A stretch of 64,000 bases of DNA from Zhengitettix transpicula (lineage: Eukaryota; Arthropoda; Insecta; Orthoptera; Tetrigidae): assembly GCA_037074705.1 (NCBI GenBank), contig CM073590.1, forward strand, positions 241,461,101-241,525,100. Reading direction: 5' to 3'. The first letter of the stretch is position 1. Each line of letters starts with the position of its first letter. This document shows, piece after piece, positions 52,425-62,800 of the stretch. Both the position numbers and the translations under genes were made by a program. The notes beneath the pieces were generated by a model. That model saw nothing but the letters and a program-made list of their open reading frames with translations. It was not told the origin of the DNA and did no database searches.

Positions 52425-53057
52425 GGTGTTCCTAGTCCCGTACACACTTTCCACCACGATAGTGCATTAATTCAACAGCTGTAAATACATTTAATTTTAC
52501 TACATCAGACACTACAAACATTCCTCAGAATTTCTTCTTAAATATACTCCTTGAGTACTGCAGGATGTAATTGTCCCTCAGTCTTCAGACATTAAGATTC
52601 AGAATGTAAACAAATAGTCGCCATATTGGAGTCACTAATATGGCGCGAAAAATAACTTACGTTTCCCGCAAGGATCGTAAAGTATTTCGTATTGTTTTTT
52701 ATTATCATTGGATGGCGTATCACTGGATAAAATTATAATTTTTATTAAATTAAAAAATATTTATCCTTTATTTCGTTACGAAGAAAGGAACTATTTACTT
52801 TCTTGTGCAGTAACGTCTCTCTCTCTCTCCCTCACGTTGAGCTTTGACGTCATGATTTCTTGGCACGCAGTAGTTTAACACAAAATGATCACATTTTTTA
52901 ATTATAATTCTTTCGACCTTTACCCTAGGGGTTTCTCACAGTATCGTTTCCTCTCGTTTGAAGAATATGTGTACTGATGTTTGTTGCAGTCTGTCCACGC
53001 GTTTAAATCTTGTATAGAAATTAACTTAAATACATACATCCTTTTTTATTATATAGA
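52425..53057 (-). mobile_element. HelA-variant Helitron, nearly complete, inverted to the previous one
   Basis: From GATCTAGGTGTTCCTAGTCC through TTAATTCAACAGCTGTAAAT, GTAAACAAATAGTCGCCATA, TTTGACGTCATGATTTCTTG and CACAGTATCGTTTCC to TTTTTTATTATATAGA followed by T (53058). The AT insertion rule is satisfied at this end. No protein is encoded. Confidence 0.8.
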
Positions 53058-54180
53058 TATAAAGAAAATGGATGTGGTGGATAACCAAGGTTAATTTATT
53101 ACCGAACGGGTAAAATTTAGGTTAAAAGGTAGAATAAATCAAAGAGGTAAGCCTAGAAAAAAAAATCCCTGAGCTTTTGGTTTAGAAGCAAATTTTTCTT
53201 AGTTTGAATCACAATACATCTGAAATAAAATCTGTATAATTTTAATTTTGTAAGAATTATAAAGAAAAAAATCTAATTAATAAACCCTGCATTTATGGAA
53301 ACCAACTCAGCAATACGGGGTTCATAATAATAATAATAACACGACCTTGATACAGACCAACTTACAACAACAACTAAGAACATTTTTAAATCTAAAAATG
53401 CCGGACGATTCGACGATGCGTCTTGTTTCTAAGATCGTTAAGACTGGAAATTAAACCTAAGAACTTTAAATCAAAGCACATAAGGGCCAAAAAAATTAAA
53501 ATAAAACATTATATATCTTATTATTAAAGGGCGTGTAAAAACGTCGTCGGCCATTTTTGAATTCAACATATTCCCTTCTTGTTGATTCTCAATTGTGTTT
53601 GTCTGTTTGTATTATTATTATTTGTTTTTTACAGACGTTAATTTTTAATTTAAATAAGGGGATTAATATAGAAGAAATTTAATTTGTACTGTAAAATAAT
53701 AGAATAACGTTCGCTTCATGAGTAATATAATTTTGTAAACAATTTCAGGAGGACCAAAACGTCATACTCTCTGGTGAATCACTTAGATTATTCTTAATTT
53801 AGTCGCGTTGTTTCGTGGGTCAAGAATTCTCCTCGTAGTTTGAAGTAACATGTGTGTGTGTGTACCAATTATTATTTTTATTTGTTGTAATCTGCCCTCG
53901 CTTTTAAATTTGTATGGAGAATAACGTCAATACATGCATACATACAAACATACATAAATTTCTGACTTAATAGGCTGGTGTTTTTTGTTTTTTTTCTGTC
54001 TTCTACCAATCATTTGCCCTCGTTGCGTGTGAGGTCAGGACCAGACCAGTTTCGGGATGGAAAATTTCTTCTCTTTAATTTTTGTAAACGATTTCAGGAG
54101 GATCGAAACGTCATATTCTGTAGTGAATCACCGAGTATTTGCGTTGTTGTTTCGTGGGTCAAGAATTTTTCACTCAACCG
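53058..54180. repeat. Spacer with a 90-bp direct repeat pair
   Basis: About 53738-53830 and 54083-54175 share TGTAAACAATTTCAGGAGGA, CGAAACGTCATA, GTGAATCAC and TTGTTTCGTGGGTCAAGAAT. The CAGGAGGATCGAAACGTCAT word resembles a shortened PLE tail motif with no helix II. Between them, about 53880-53965 is a decayed HelA left end (TAACGTCAATACATGCATAC). The plus frame 53978-54397 runs through one repeat and a poly(C) tract and is judged spurious. Confidence 0.5.
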
Positions 54181-55439
54181 TACCTTGAGTAATTGTTTCT
54201 CTTCCCCCCCCCCCCCCCAGAAGCCGTTGTTACAGCAAGTGTTTAAAAGGATTGCCACAGCCGATATACGCAGGTGTCTTACGAAACCCGCGCGGCACCG
54301 CGTCTCCTTTGCTTTCACGCGCCCGAAAGCTTGTTGTGACCTGTCCAAAACAAAACGTCCCGTTGTATTTCCCAGAGGAGTTCCGCAATTCCCCTGACGG
54401 AATTTACACATCTGCCCCGCATCCGTGATATAAATATATGCAGACATTGCAACGTGGAATGAACCCGAGGATGTTTCGCCGTCTCTCAGGATTTCCGTGT
54501 CGAAATCGAAAGGCCTTTGACATCGCTCCGAATTGACCTTTTGGTGGAACTTATGGTTTACCAGAGAGGCTGATTGGTTCTTCTTTTTTTCTTCTTCCTC
54601 GGCCGAGGAGCATTTTATCTGGAATTAGCTGCTGCCTGGAAGTTTCTCAGACAATGGTATGGGTGATCAAAAAAAAATAATTCTTACAGGCTCGTTGCAT
54701 CACAGCTGTTAAGGGAGCGCGGAATATTCCGCGGATGGTGAAAAAATTTGTTTCTCTTATTGGATAAAAGAGTGGTGGACGTCGTAAAACTGAATGAGTA
54801 ACGTGTAATATAAGCTGGGGGCAGTCTATGTGGGACACGGACGTGGCCATTGGGAGCAGAGAAGTTATGAAACCGGAACCAACGAGATCGCATGTAAGCA
54901 AGCAGCGGCGTTAAGGAGACTGAAGGTAGGTCCTACCAGAGTGTGGTATCGCAATTTAACACCATCAGAAATTTCATTGAATATGTTGAATAATTGCGAA
55001 AATTGATGTCTAAATAAAGAGACCATTAATATTATAATTTTTTCCAAATGATTGTTTTATATATTGTAATATACAAATAATAACACCAAATTAAATGAAC
55101 TGATTTGAATGGCCAATCGTTGACGCGTCATTTATGTAATACTCAAATAATAATGATAAACACAATTAATTAATTAAATGGAACATCTATTAAATTTTCG
55201 TCAAAATGACGATTAATTAATTAATTAATTAATTAAAAAGAAATTAATGCAATGAAAAATTATCTAATGATGGAGCATGAATGAAAAATTTATTGCAACT
55301 GACCCTACAATTAATTTATTTATAAACAAATACTTTAAATTTATAACTTACTATTGACAAATAATTTAATGAATATAAGAAAACAAAACGAAAAATGACG
55401 ATATTTTACCTTTAATATAACGTTTACACTTTAATTTAA
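54181..55439. other. Intergenic DNA, no gene seen
   Basis: A poly(C) tract lies at about 54204-54218 and an (ATTA)n run near 55213-55236. From 54950 on it is very AT-rich. Confidence 0.55.
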
Positions 55440-55990
55440 ATGGTTTTTAACTCACTGTCTTTGTTCTGGTACCAGGGCAATTGGAAAGGTTCAGCAACAC
55501 ACATACACACACTCACTCACTTCAGACAAATTACGAACAGGCCATTTTTACACTGAATTTACACTTTTATTAACTGTCGGACTTTTAACTATTTGGCCGC
55601 ACACCTCGTGGAATTCCTCCTCGTCGATTCTCAGGATAATTTGGCGTAACACTCAGACTCTTATCTGGATTAATTCCGTCCAACTTTGCTTTTCAATAAC
55701 ACGTCACGTTGATTTAGCTTGCAAGCGCTTTCTGTCGTTTTTACTCATGCTTGCTACTACTTTACTTATTAATGTTTTACATCCTCTCGACTATTGCCAA
55801 TACCACTATAATTTCTCTCGCCTCTGATTGCAGACTGCTAAATTTTAATTATTCCGTACCCGGCAATGTCTCGTCGCCGACTGCTCACTCCACCAACTCA
55901 CGCGCGCCAGGTCTCAACAATACCTTGCCCGTTCATATTCTCGTCCATTATTGTATCTTTTTGTGCGTTTTCCGGTAACAATCACAATTC
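55440..55990. repeat. Repeat G, copy 3 (weak)
   Basis: TTTTAACTCACTGTCTTTGT followed by CTGGTACCAGGG, ACAGGCCATTTTTACACTGA and ACCTCGTGGAATTCC parallel 26236-26400. CCCGGCAATGTCTCG at 55860 recalls the hairpin words at 2041 and 2869. No coding. Confidence 0.35.
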
Positions 55991-56114
55991 AATAGTTTAT
56001 AATTATTAACTCTTAATTGCCCTTTAATTATTACAATATATATATATATAATTACACATTAGGAACGGGATGGAGGTCAAGACCCACTAACAGTAGCCCT
56101 GACTTATTAATTAC
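55991..56114. other. AT-rich spacer with a short (AT)n run
   Basis: An (AT)n run lies at about 56037-56051. Confidence 0.5.
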
Positions 56115-57360
56115 TCTTACACGTGCAGGGACGGACCATTCAAATACAGTGTCTGTGACGCAAAATGTTGACAGACTGTCGGACGCAGGAGGGACGAATA
56201 ACTTCAGTTATTAAAGTCATTCCGTTGGTGGCGCCAGGTCGGACTCTCCAAGAGATTGAGGAGAGGGGTTTATATTTTAATATCCCTGTATCTATTGCGG
56301 TTCAATAATGAAGCCATTAGTCATAAAGTAATCCTTTCTTATTTACCTTTGTAATGTGGCATATTTGGATATACTTGGGTACTTTTTAAAATTATGCACT
56401 AGAAACGGAGTGAATTCAGGACGCAATAAAATATTCCCCGGATATTTACTCCTCTTACACGTGCAGAGAACATGTAGTAGGGTGTCTGTGACGCAAAATG
56501 TTGACAGTCTGTTGGCTGCTTAAGATAACTTTAAGAGCTTTGGAGGTGGTAGATTTTTTATTTTTTTAGGGAAACAGCTACATGAGGGTGATCCACTTTG
56601 GGGCAACTCCCCTTTAATAGCATAGGAAGGGATTTGAAAGAGGTGATGTGGAAGGGTAGAGGAAGGTAGCCAAGGTTAACTAGGGCCCCCGGGCTATATT
56701 TTAAGGATCCTACCCGGCATTCGCCTAAATAAATGCAGGGAAAACCTTAGAAAAACCTGCATCAGGTAGGTCGAGCATTGGGTACTTGTCCCACGCCCTT
56801 CCGATGACGAGAGAGGAGTTTGCTGTGGGGACGCAGCATTCCCTTCTCCGTGCCTCGACCAGTTTAGGAGGCAGCTGTCCGACTATTCCAATGGGAATAG
56901 CGGACAACTCTTACCGTATGCCCAAGGTCTGCGACCCCGGAACATACACCTCTCAGAACAGGCAGAGGTGCCTCGGCTTGTGGGAACCTTAGTTCAAAAA
57001 CGGAGCGGAAAGGTAGCCCCTTCGTATCTCTCCTAAAAAGTTCTGCCTGCGAGAGAACATCCCTCAAAAGTATTGCCTGCGAGAGAATAGCCCTCGCAGA
57101 CTATCAATACTTTGCGTTTGGAGGTGGTAGAGTCAGGGCTTGATATTTTAATTCAAACAATTCAACTTTCAACAATGAGCCCTATCTTCTTTACCCATGT
57201 AATTGGGTATATTTTGAAATGCTTGAAAATTTCGTTCAAGGAGCAGGATCGTGCTCAAGACGCAATTTAACCAGTCCTGGGCTACTTATTTTTTCTTATA
57301 CGTGCCGGGAAGGACCATTCTCGTAGGGTGTCTGCGACGCAAAATGTTGACTGTCCGCTG
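56115..57360 (+). repeat. Three-unit satellite-like repeat, third unit split by R560
   Basis: CTTACACGTGCAG, GGACCATTC or equivalents and GTGTCTGTGACGCAAAATGT, then TGACAG occur at about 56117-56180, 56453-56517 and 57296-57356. Spacing is about 335 bp and, after removing the R560 insertion, about 265 bp. No coding or known class. Confidence 0.7.
56554..57116 (-). mobile_element. R560 retroposon, full length, exact 15-bp target duplication
   Basis: 563 bp in antisense. TTTGGAGGTGGTAGA lies on both sides (56539-56553 and 57117-57131). After the duplication comes a T/A-rich tail (TTTTTTATTTTTTTAGGG), and the 5' end carries two CTCTCGCAGGC-type hairpin modules (about 57045-57100) around CAAAAGTATTG. 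Opposing 60-68-residue frames inside it are discussed under rejected items. Confidence 0.93.
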
Positions 57361-57810
57361 CGGGCTGGATCGGAACAGAACTCTATATATAAAACGTCTC
57401 TGTGTTAAAAGTATACTAATTAGATAACAAAATTAGCCAAATGTTGCTTTCGTCGGGTGTTTATAAAACGCAACTGCCTTTTTATTTTATCACTTAACTT
57501 GCCTGTTTTTTCTCTTTTCATTTATCCTTTTCTAACTACTTTACATTTATCGCTAGATGTGTAATTCACCTTAAATTATTTTTAAATGTCAGCCTTCTAT
57601 TCTTAAATAGTTTAATGATTTCTTTTTGGAGTATTATGAGTAACGTAACTAAGCTTTTGGTTATCATGTTTCGTTTCAAATGACGTTATTTTAAGTGTTC
57701 TTTCGCGTTATTTGCGTTGTAACTTTTTGTTATATCTACAGAACCCTCAAATTTCGTTGATATATTTTTTATTTGTTATTCTGTTTCGATATTATTATTT
57801 ATTATTAATA
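57361..57810. other. AT-rich spacer with a PLE-like scrap
   Basis: TGTTGCTTTCGTCGGGTG at about 57442-57459 is the reverse of the CACCTGACGAAAGCAACA word of the 49-kb array. The AAAACGTCTCTGTGTTAAAA word at about 57390 recurs at about 39883 next to another PLE tail. Confidence 0.5.
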
Positions 57811-58401
57811 CTAGCTGGGTGCCCGGCGTTGTTCGTGTACTTATTTATATAAACTCGAAAAAGTATTTAATTGAATACTTAAATATATTCCTTGAGTACT
57901 TCAGGATATAATCGTCACTCAGTCTTCATACATTACGAAATATTACATTGATGAAATTGTTAGCTAGACTCACAACTAATACAGCGTGAAAATTAACTTA
58001 CATTTTGCGCAAGGATGGTAAAGTAATTCGTATTCTTCTTTATTACCATTCGATGGAGTATTGCTGTATAAAATTATACTTTTTATTTAAAGGAAATATT
58101 TCTGCTTTATTTCATTCCTGATAAAGGAAATATTTCCTTCGTTCGTTGCGTAGTAACGTCTTTCTCTCGCGTGACGTCATTGTCTCTCGGCGCGCAGAAA
58201 TTTAATATTTATATGATCACGGTTTTTAATTATAATTCTTTCTACATGTATGCTAGACGTTTCTCACCCTCACAGTACCGTTTCTCGTGTTTTGAAGAAT
58301 ATGTGTACCAATTTTTGTTGCATCTGTCCACGCGATAAAATTTGTATAGAGAACAACGTAAATACATACATACATACATACATCCTTTTTTATTATATAG
58401 A
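57811..58401 (-). mobile_element. HelA Helitron, complete, non-autonomous, 591 bp
   Basis: In reverse it starts TCTATATAATAAAAAAGGAT (58401 leftward) preceded by A, and ends GGGCACCCAGCTAG (57811) followed by T, so both Helitron boundary rules hold. The 3' end has GAACAACGCCGGGC shortly before CTAG. The interior matches the HelA landmarks, including TGACGTCATTGTCTCTCGGC, but lacks the segment around the TTTACAGCTGTTG word found at 14396. No Rep/helicase. Confidence 0.85.
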
Positions 58402-59603
58402 TAGATTTGCCGAGGGCTTTAGAATCTCGTAGTTTATATTTACTGCCAACGTCAGAAGTTCTGAACGTTTTTTATTATTGTTGATTAATTCTGTTCGTAC
58501 TAGTTTCTTCCGCATTCCTTCACCAGTAGCCTAGGAAACTCTAATTTCAACAATTAGTTGGTAACGTTTCACTGTTATTCTTCGTTACAATCTGCATGCG
58601 TAACTTTGAGTATTACTAAATCTTTTATCACGTTCCGCGACCCTCACGTCTTTGACGAGACATTACGAGAATTTCTTTCATAATGGAATACGACGTTTTC
58701 GCCCCCATTTCCACTAGAGCTGTCGCTACTTCCGCCTGTGTTGGTCGCCTCCCTTCCAGAGGAATGCTGCGATTGCGACGTTGACAAGGTTCTGCCTCTC
58801 GACCGCTGCCTTTGCCAAGGAAGGGGCGTGCATATTTTCACATATAATTGAATGTAATTAGTTCGCAGTCGGGAGAGAAAAATTGCATAATTTCTCTCAC
58901 CACGTTCTCGTTGACCGGCTTGAAAACTAAAAAAAATGGAAGAGATTCGAACGTGAATAAAATATTTACTTCGCAGTAGGGAATATGTCAGGTCGAATTA
59001 GCGGCAAGTCTATATTTTAATAATATCTCTGGTTTTCTCTGTGCAGTTGCATTTGAATTCCTGTTAATTGGATTATGTTCCGCATCACGACAGTGATTTG
59101 TTTCTTTAATTTGCAAGTAACTGCAGTAGTAAATTTTAATCACGGGAACTGATACCACCGTAGGAAAGTGAACGAGGAGGGTTCATGGTTACCAATGTGG
59201 CGGTGAAAAAGTTGTTGATTGCACACCAAAATTTATAGACTGGTTCTAGTTTTATGAAGTGTTTATTCAAGAAACCAGAAGAGACCAAGGTTGCTGCTCC
59301 ACACATGAATGAGACAACGAAATGGGGCGGTGATTAAACCGCGCCATTAACAAGAAAACTGCTGGAAAACACTTAAACGTCATGGTATGTTTAATAGATT
59401 GGTTTAGACTACCATCGAAGGCGAACACGGGAACAGAATGGAACGATCAGAAAAGGAAGAACGTCATGGAATAAATTGCAATTTATAAATATATATCTTC
59501 TGGTATGTAGGCTGTATCATTACTAGATGCTTCAGTTGTGTTATAATAACCTCTTAAATGAAAAACATTTAATTTCTTCCCCATGTCGAATTATATTTAT
59601 CTA
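58402..59603. other. Intergenic DNA, no gene seen
   Basis: The minus frame 58644-58841 (65 residues, Ser/Gly-rich) is the only compositionally protein-like stretch. There is no domain and no support for it as an exon. Confidence 0.5.
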
Positions 59604-61364
59604 CTAGCTGGGTGCCCGGCGTTGCCCGGTTTGTCATATATCCATAACCCCCGATTTAACTCCAACCTCGGTTGCTTTTCCGTTATCGCCTCGCTCAATG
59701 TTCTCACATCCCATGCCAAAGGGAGCTGAAATTATACACGAACAACATCGGTAGAAAAATATTTTTTCAACACTAAAATCGGCCGTTTTTGCCTTTTTAA
59801 CTTTTCCAGCCCCGTTTGAGATCAAACGGCAAGATGAATGTCATAAATAAACTCAGCGATATCCATAACCCTGGATTTGACTCCAATCTTGGTTCTATTC
59901 ACGTTATTGTCTTGTATTGCCCCTCCACCCCCACCCCGTATGGGTGCTCCACCTTAAAGCCTGAAAGGGGCTGAAATTATACACAGAGAGCCCGTAGAGG
60001 AACTTTTATAAATCTCATTGGTCCCGAAATAATATTTATTCAACGCTAATATAGTCCGACTTTGCATTTTTAAAAATTTCCAGCCCCGTTCACCCCAGCC
60101 CTTTCAGATCAAATGGCAAGATGAATGTCATAAATAAACTCAGCGATATCCGTAACCCTGGATTTGACTCCAATCTTGGGTCTATTCACATTATTGTCTT
60201 GTATTGGCCCCCCACCCCCTTCCCTGCATAGGTGCTCCACCCCAAAGCCTGAAAGAGTCTGAAATTATACACAGAGAGCCCGTAGAGGAACTTTTATGAA
60301 TCTCATTAGTCCCGAAAAAATATTTATTCGACTAAAAAATCAGCTGGTCAACTTGTTTGAAAATTTCAACCTCCGCCCACTCTTCGCTACCCCTGAGCGT
60401 TGCCCAGGTTATAATACATAAACTCAGTGACATCCATAACCCTGGATTTGACTCCAATCTTGGGTCTATTCACGTTATTTTTTTGTATTGCCCCCCCCCA
60501 CCCCCAACCCCGTATGGATGCTCCACTCCAAAGTCTGAAAGGGGCTGAAATTATACACAGAGAGCCCGTAGAGGAACTTTTATGAATCTCATTGGTCCCG
60601 AAAAAATATTTATTCGACTAAAAAATCAGCTGGTAAACATGTTTGAAAATTTCAACCTCCGCCTACCCTTGGCGCGTTGCGCAGGTTATAATACATAAAC
60701 TCTGCGACATCCATAACCCTGGATTTGACTCCAATCTTGGTTCTATTCACGTTATTTTCTTGTATTGCCCCTCCACCCCCCATCCCGTATGGGTGCTCCA
60801 CCCCAAAGCCTGAAGGGGCTGAAATTATACACAGAGATCCCGTAGAGGAACTTTTATGAATCTCATAGGTCCCGAAAAAATATTTATTCGACTAAAAAAT
60901 CAGCTGGTTTATATTGTTTGAAAATTTCAACCTCCGCCCACCCTTTGCCACCCCTGCGCTTTTGCCCAGGTTACCATAAATAAACTCAACCACATCCATA
61001 ACCCCGGATTTGACTCGAATGTCGGTTGTGTGACTCGTTATATTCTTATAACGCCTCTACACCCCGCCCTAAGCGTGCTCCCTTCCCATGCCGAAAGGGG
61101 TTGAAATAATACGCAAACCACATTGGTAGAAATACTATCAATCTAAATAACTGTGAGAAATATTTATTCAAACCAAAAATTTCAATATTTCCACCCTCGC
61201 TCCTAGGAGTCGTAGGCGTGTCTCACCCCGACAGTGTTTTTTTTTCTGGTCACAAAGAACACGTGTACGAAATTTGGCGAAATTTTTCTTCAGAGGTGTA
61301 GATTTGTATGCGGAACATACATACATACATACTAACATACAAACACTCTGTTTTATGTATTTGA
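59604..61364 (-). mobile_element. HelB Helitron, complete, with five internal tandem modules
   Basis: In reverse it starts TCAAATACATAAAACAGAGT (61364 leftward, preceded by A) and ends GGGCAACGCCGGGCACCCAG-CTAG (59604) followed by T. GGATTTGACTCCAATCTTGG or its variants recur at 59651, 59873, 60160, 60444, 60721 and 61006, giving a period near 280 bp. Each module also has CTGAAATTATACACAGAGAG, CCCGTAGAGGAAC and a C-rich stretch. Total length is 1761 bp with no transposase. Confidence 0.85.
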
Positions 61365-61959
61365 TTGTACAAGTAATAATAATATTTTTATTCGTCGAGA
61401 AATGTTTTATTCTTAAAGTTCCGTTGATTCCTGACATTTTCACAGAAACGAATCGCGTCTTAACTCGAATAATATGTAATTTAAGGATTTATTTATTAGT
61501 CTTTTTCCATTAGTTCTGGGAAGAATAAATAGGATACGTTAATAAAAAGAAACAGATAAAAATATCCAAACAGATTAACTTAAGATTCTCTAAGTCCCAA
61601 CAAACTTCTAAACCTCAATGTCCTAATCAGCATATAAAGATTACTACTTAATGTAAAATTACACGTTACGGTATTTTTATATAGTATAAAATTAATTAAT
61701 CAACGAACACGATTTAGGTGTAAATTAAACAATTAGTATACACATGAACAGAACATTGGTCGTCGATTCTTTATGGTTTCCATGCGGCAGCTTCAACCAG
61801 TACTTATGTTATTAAAATAATTGTAAATTAAAATCACAAAATTTTAATTAACACACGATTATCATTTTCAATGAGCTAGTAAAAATATTATCACATTTTT
61901 CCATTGAACAATGATTAAAGTAGTATTACATTTCAGTTTCGTTCTTAATGTTGTTATTT
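61365..61959. other. AT-rich intergenic DNA, no gene seen
   Basis: Nothing recognisable. Confidence 0.55.
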
Positions 61960-62800
61960 GGGGGACCGGAAATTTATGACTTTATTGTTTCAAACATAAA
62001 TTTTCAACAAGTTTACATTTTTAATCAACGATGTAATCACCCGCGTTATCAGCAACCTTTTTCCATCTAGTTTGAAAATTTTCAATGCCCGATTAATTGG
62101 TTTTTTGAGCAAAATATCTTGATGTGGCATTTTGGGCATCATCCAGAATTTTTTTGGCCGCTTAGAAAATGCTGTAGCGATCGGAATAAATGGAAATCCG
62201 ACGGAACAATATCGGACGAGCATGGTGGGGTGAGGCAATTCATACCACCCGCAATTTATTAATTTTTTCGAGGATTCGTCTTGCGGAATGCGGCCTTGCA
62301 TTATCGTGTTGCACAATAACGTCTTTTCTGTTGAGAATCGCTGGTCACTTTTCAATTGAAGATTTATTTACTCGATCCAATTGTTTACAGTAAAGGTCTG
62401 AAATCAGAGTTTGTCCAGGTTACAACTTTTCAAAATGAACGACCCTGAAAATAATACTCTACCAAACACACAACAGCGTCTTTTTGGCAATTCATTGAGA
62501 TTATAATTTTGGATTATACTTGGGACGACTCATTATTCGTCTCCAGTGATCAAGCGATCAAAAGACACTTCACAAATGTTCCTGGATGGTCGACCAATGT
62601 AATGGTGTTTGACAGTTCCTCGTCTGTCAGACATGGATTTTATTCCACTTCCGCCATTAACATGTCTTTGTCTAAAGTTTTTTCTGACCTATACGAATCG
62701 CAAAGATCTCTATTACCTGATTTGAACTATGAAAACAACCTTTTCCATTAACGAACGTCTAATACATCTCGGATAAACATCGCAAATGTTTTTGGTACCA
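61960..62800 (-). pseudogene. mariner transposase, degraded
   Basis: Across shifted minus-strand frames: DRLITGDE (about 62560-62535, first catalytic Asp), SDLYCKQLDRVNKSSIEK (about 62405-62350), VQHDNARPHSARRILEK (about 62315-62265, second Asp), PPCSSDIVPSDFHLFRSL (about 62230-62177, third catalytic Asp region) and RWKKVADNAGDYIVD-stop (about 62068-62024). This is the catalytic domain order of mariner. Several stops and frameshifts exclude activity. The N-terminal DNA-binding part is not clearly readable. A terminal repeat candidate GTCATAAATTTCCGGTCCCC (reverse strand, about 61978-61959) has no recognised partner. Confidence 0.85.

Noticed and set aside
32697..56992. Recurring 60-68 residue frames in R560 copies (MSHALPIAGEEFAVGTQHS-like on one strand, IPIGIVGQLPPKLVEARRR-like on the other).
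   Set aside because: Both strands stay open over the same GC-rich DNA, neither has a start context or domain, and copies differ by frameshifts. The repeated peptide simply reflects DNA identity. A dN/dS test on many copies would settle it.
59850..61020. A free-standing satellite array.
   Set aside because: The modules lie wholly inside a Helitron with intact termini, so the array is part of the element.
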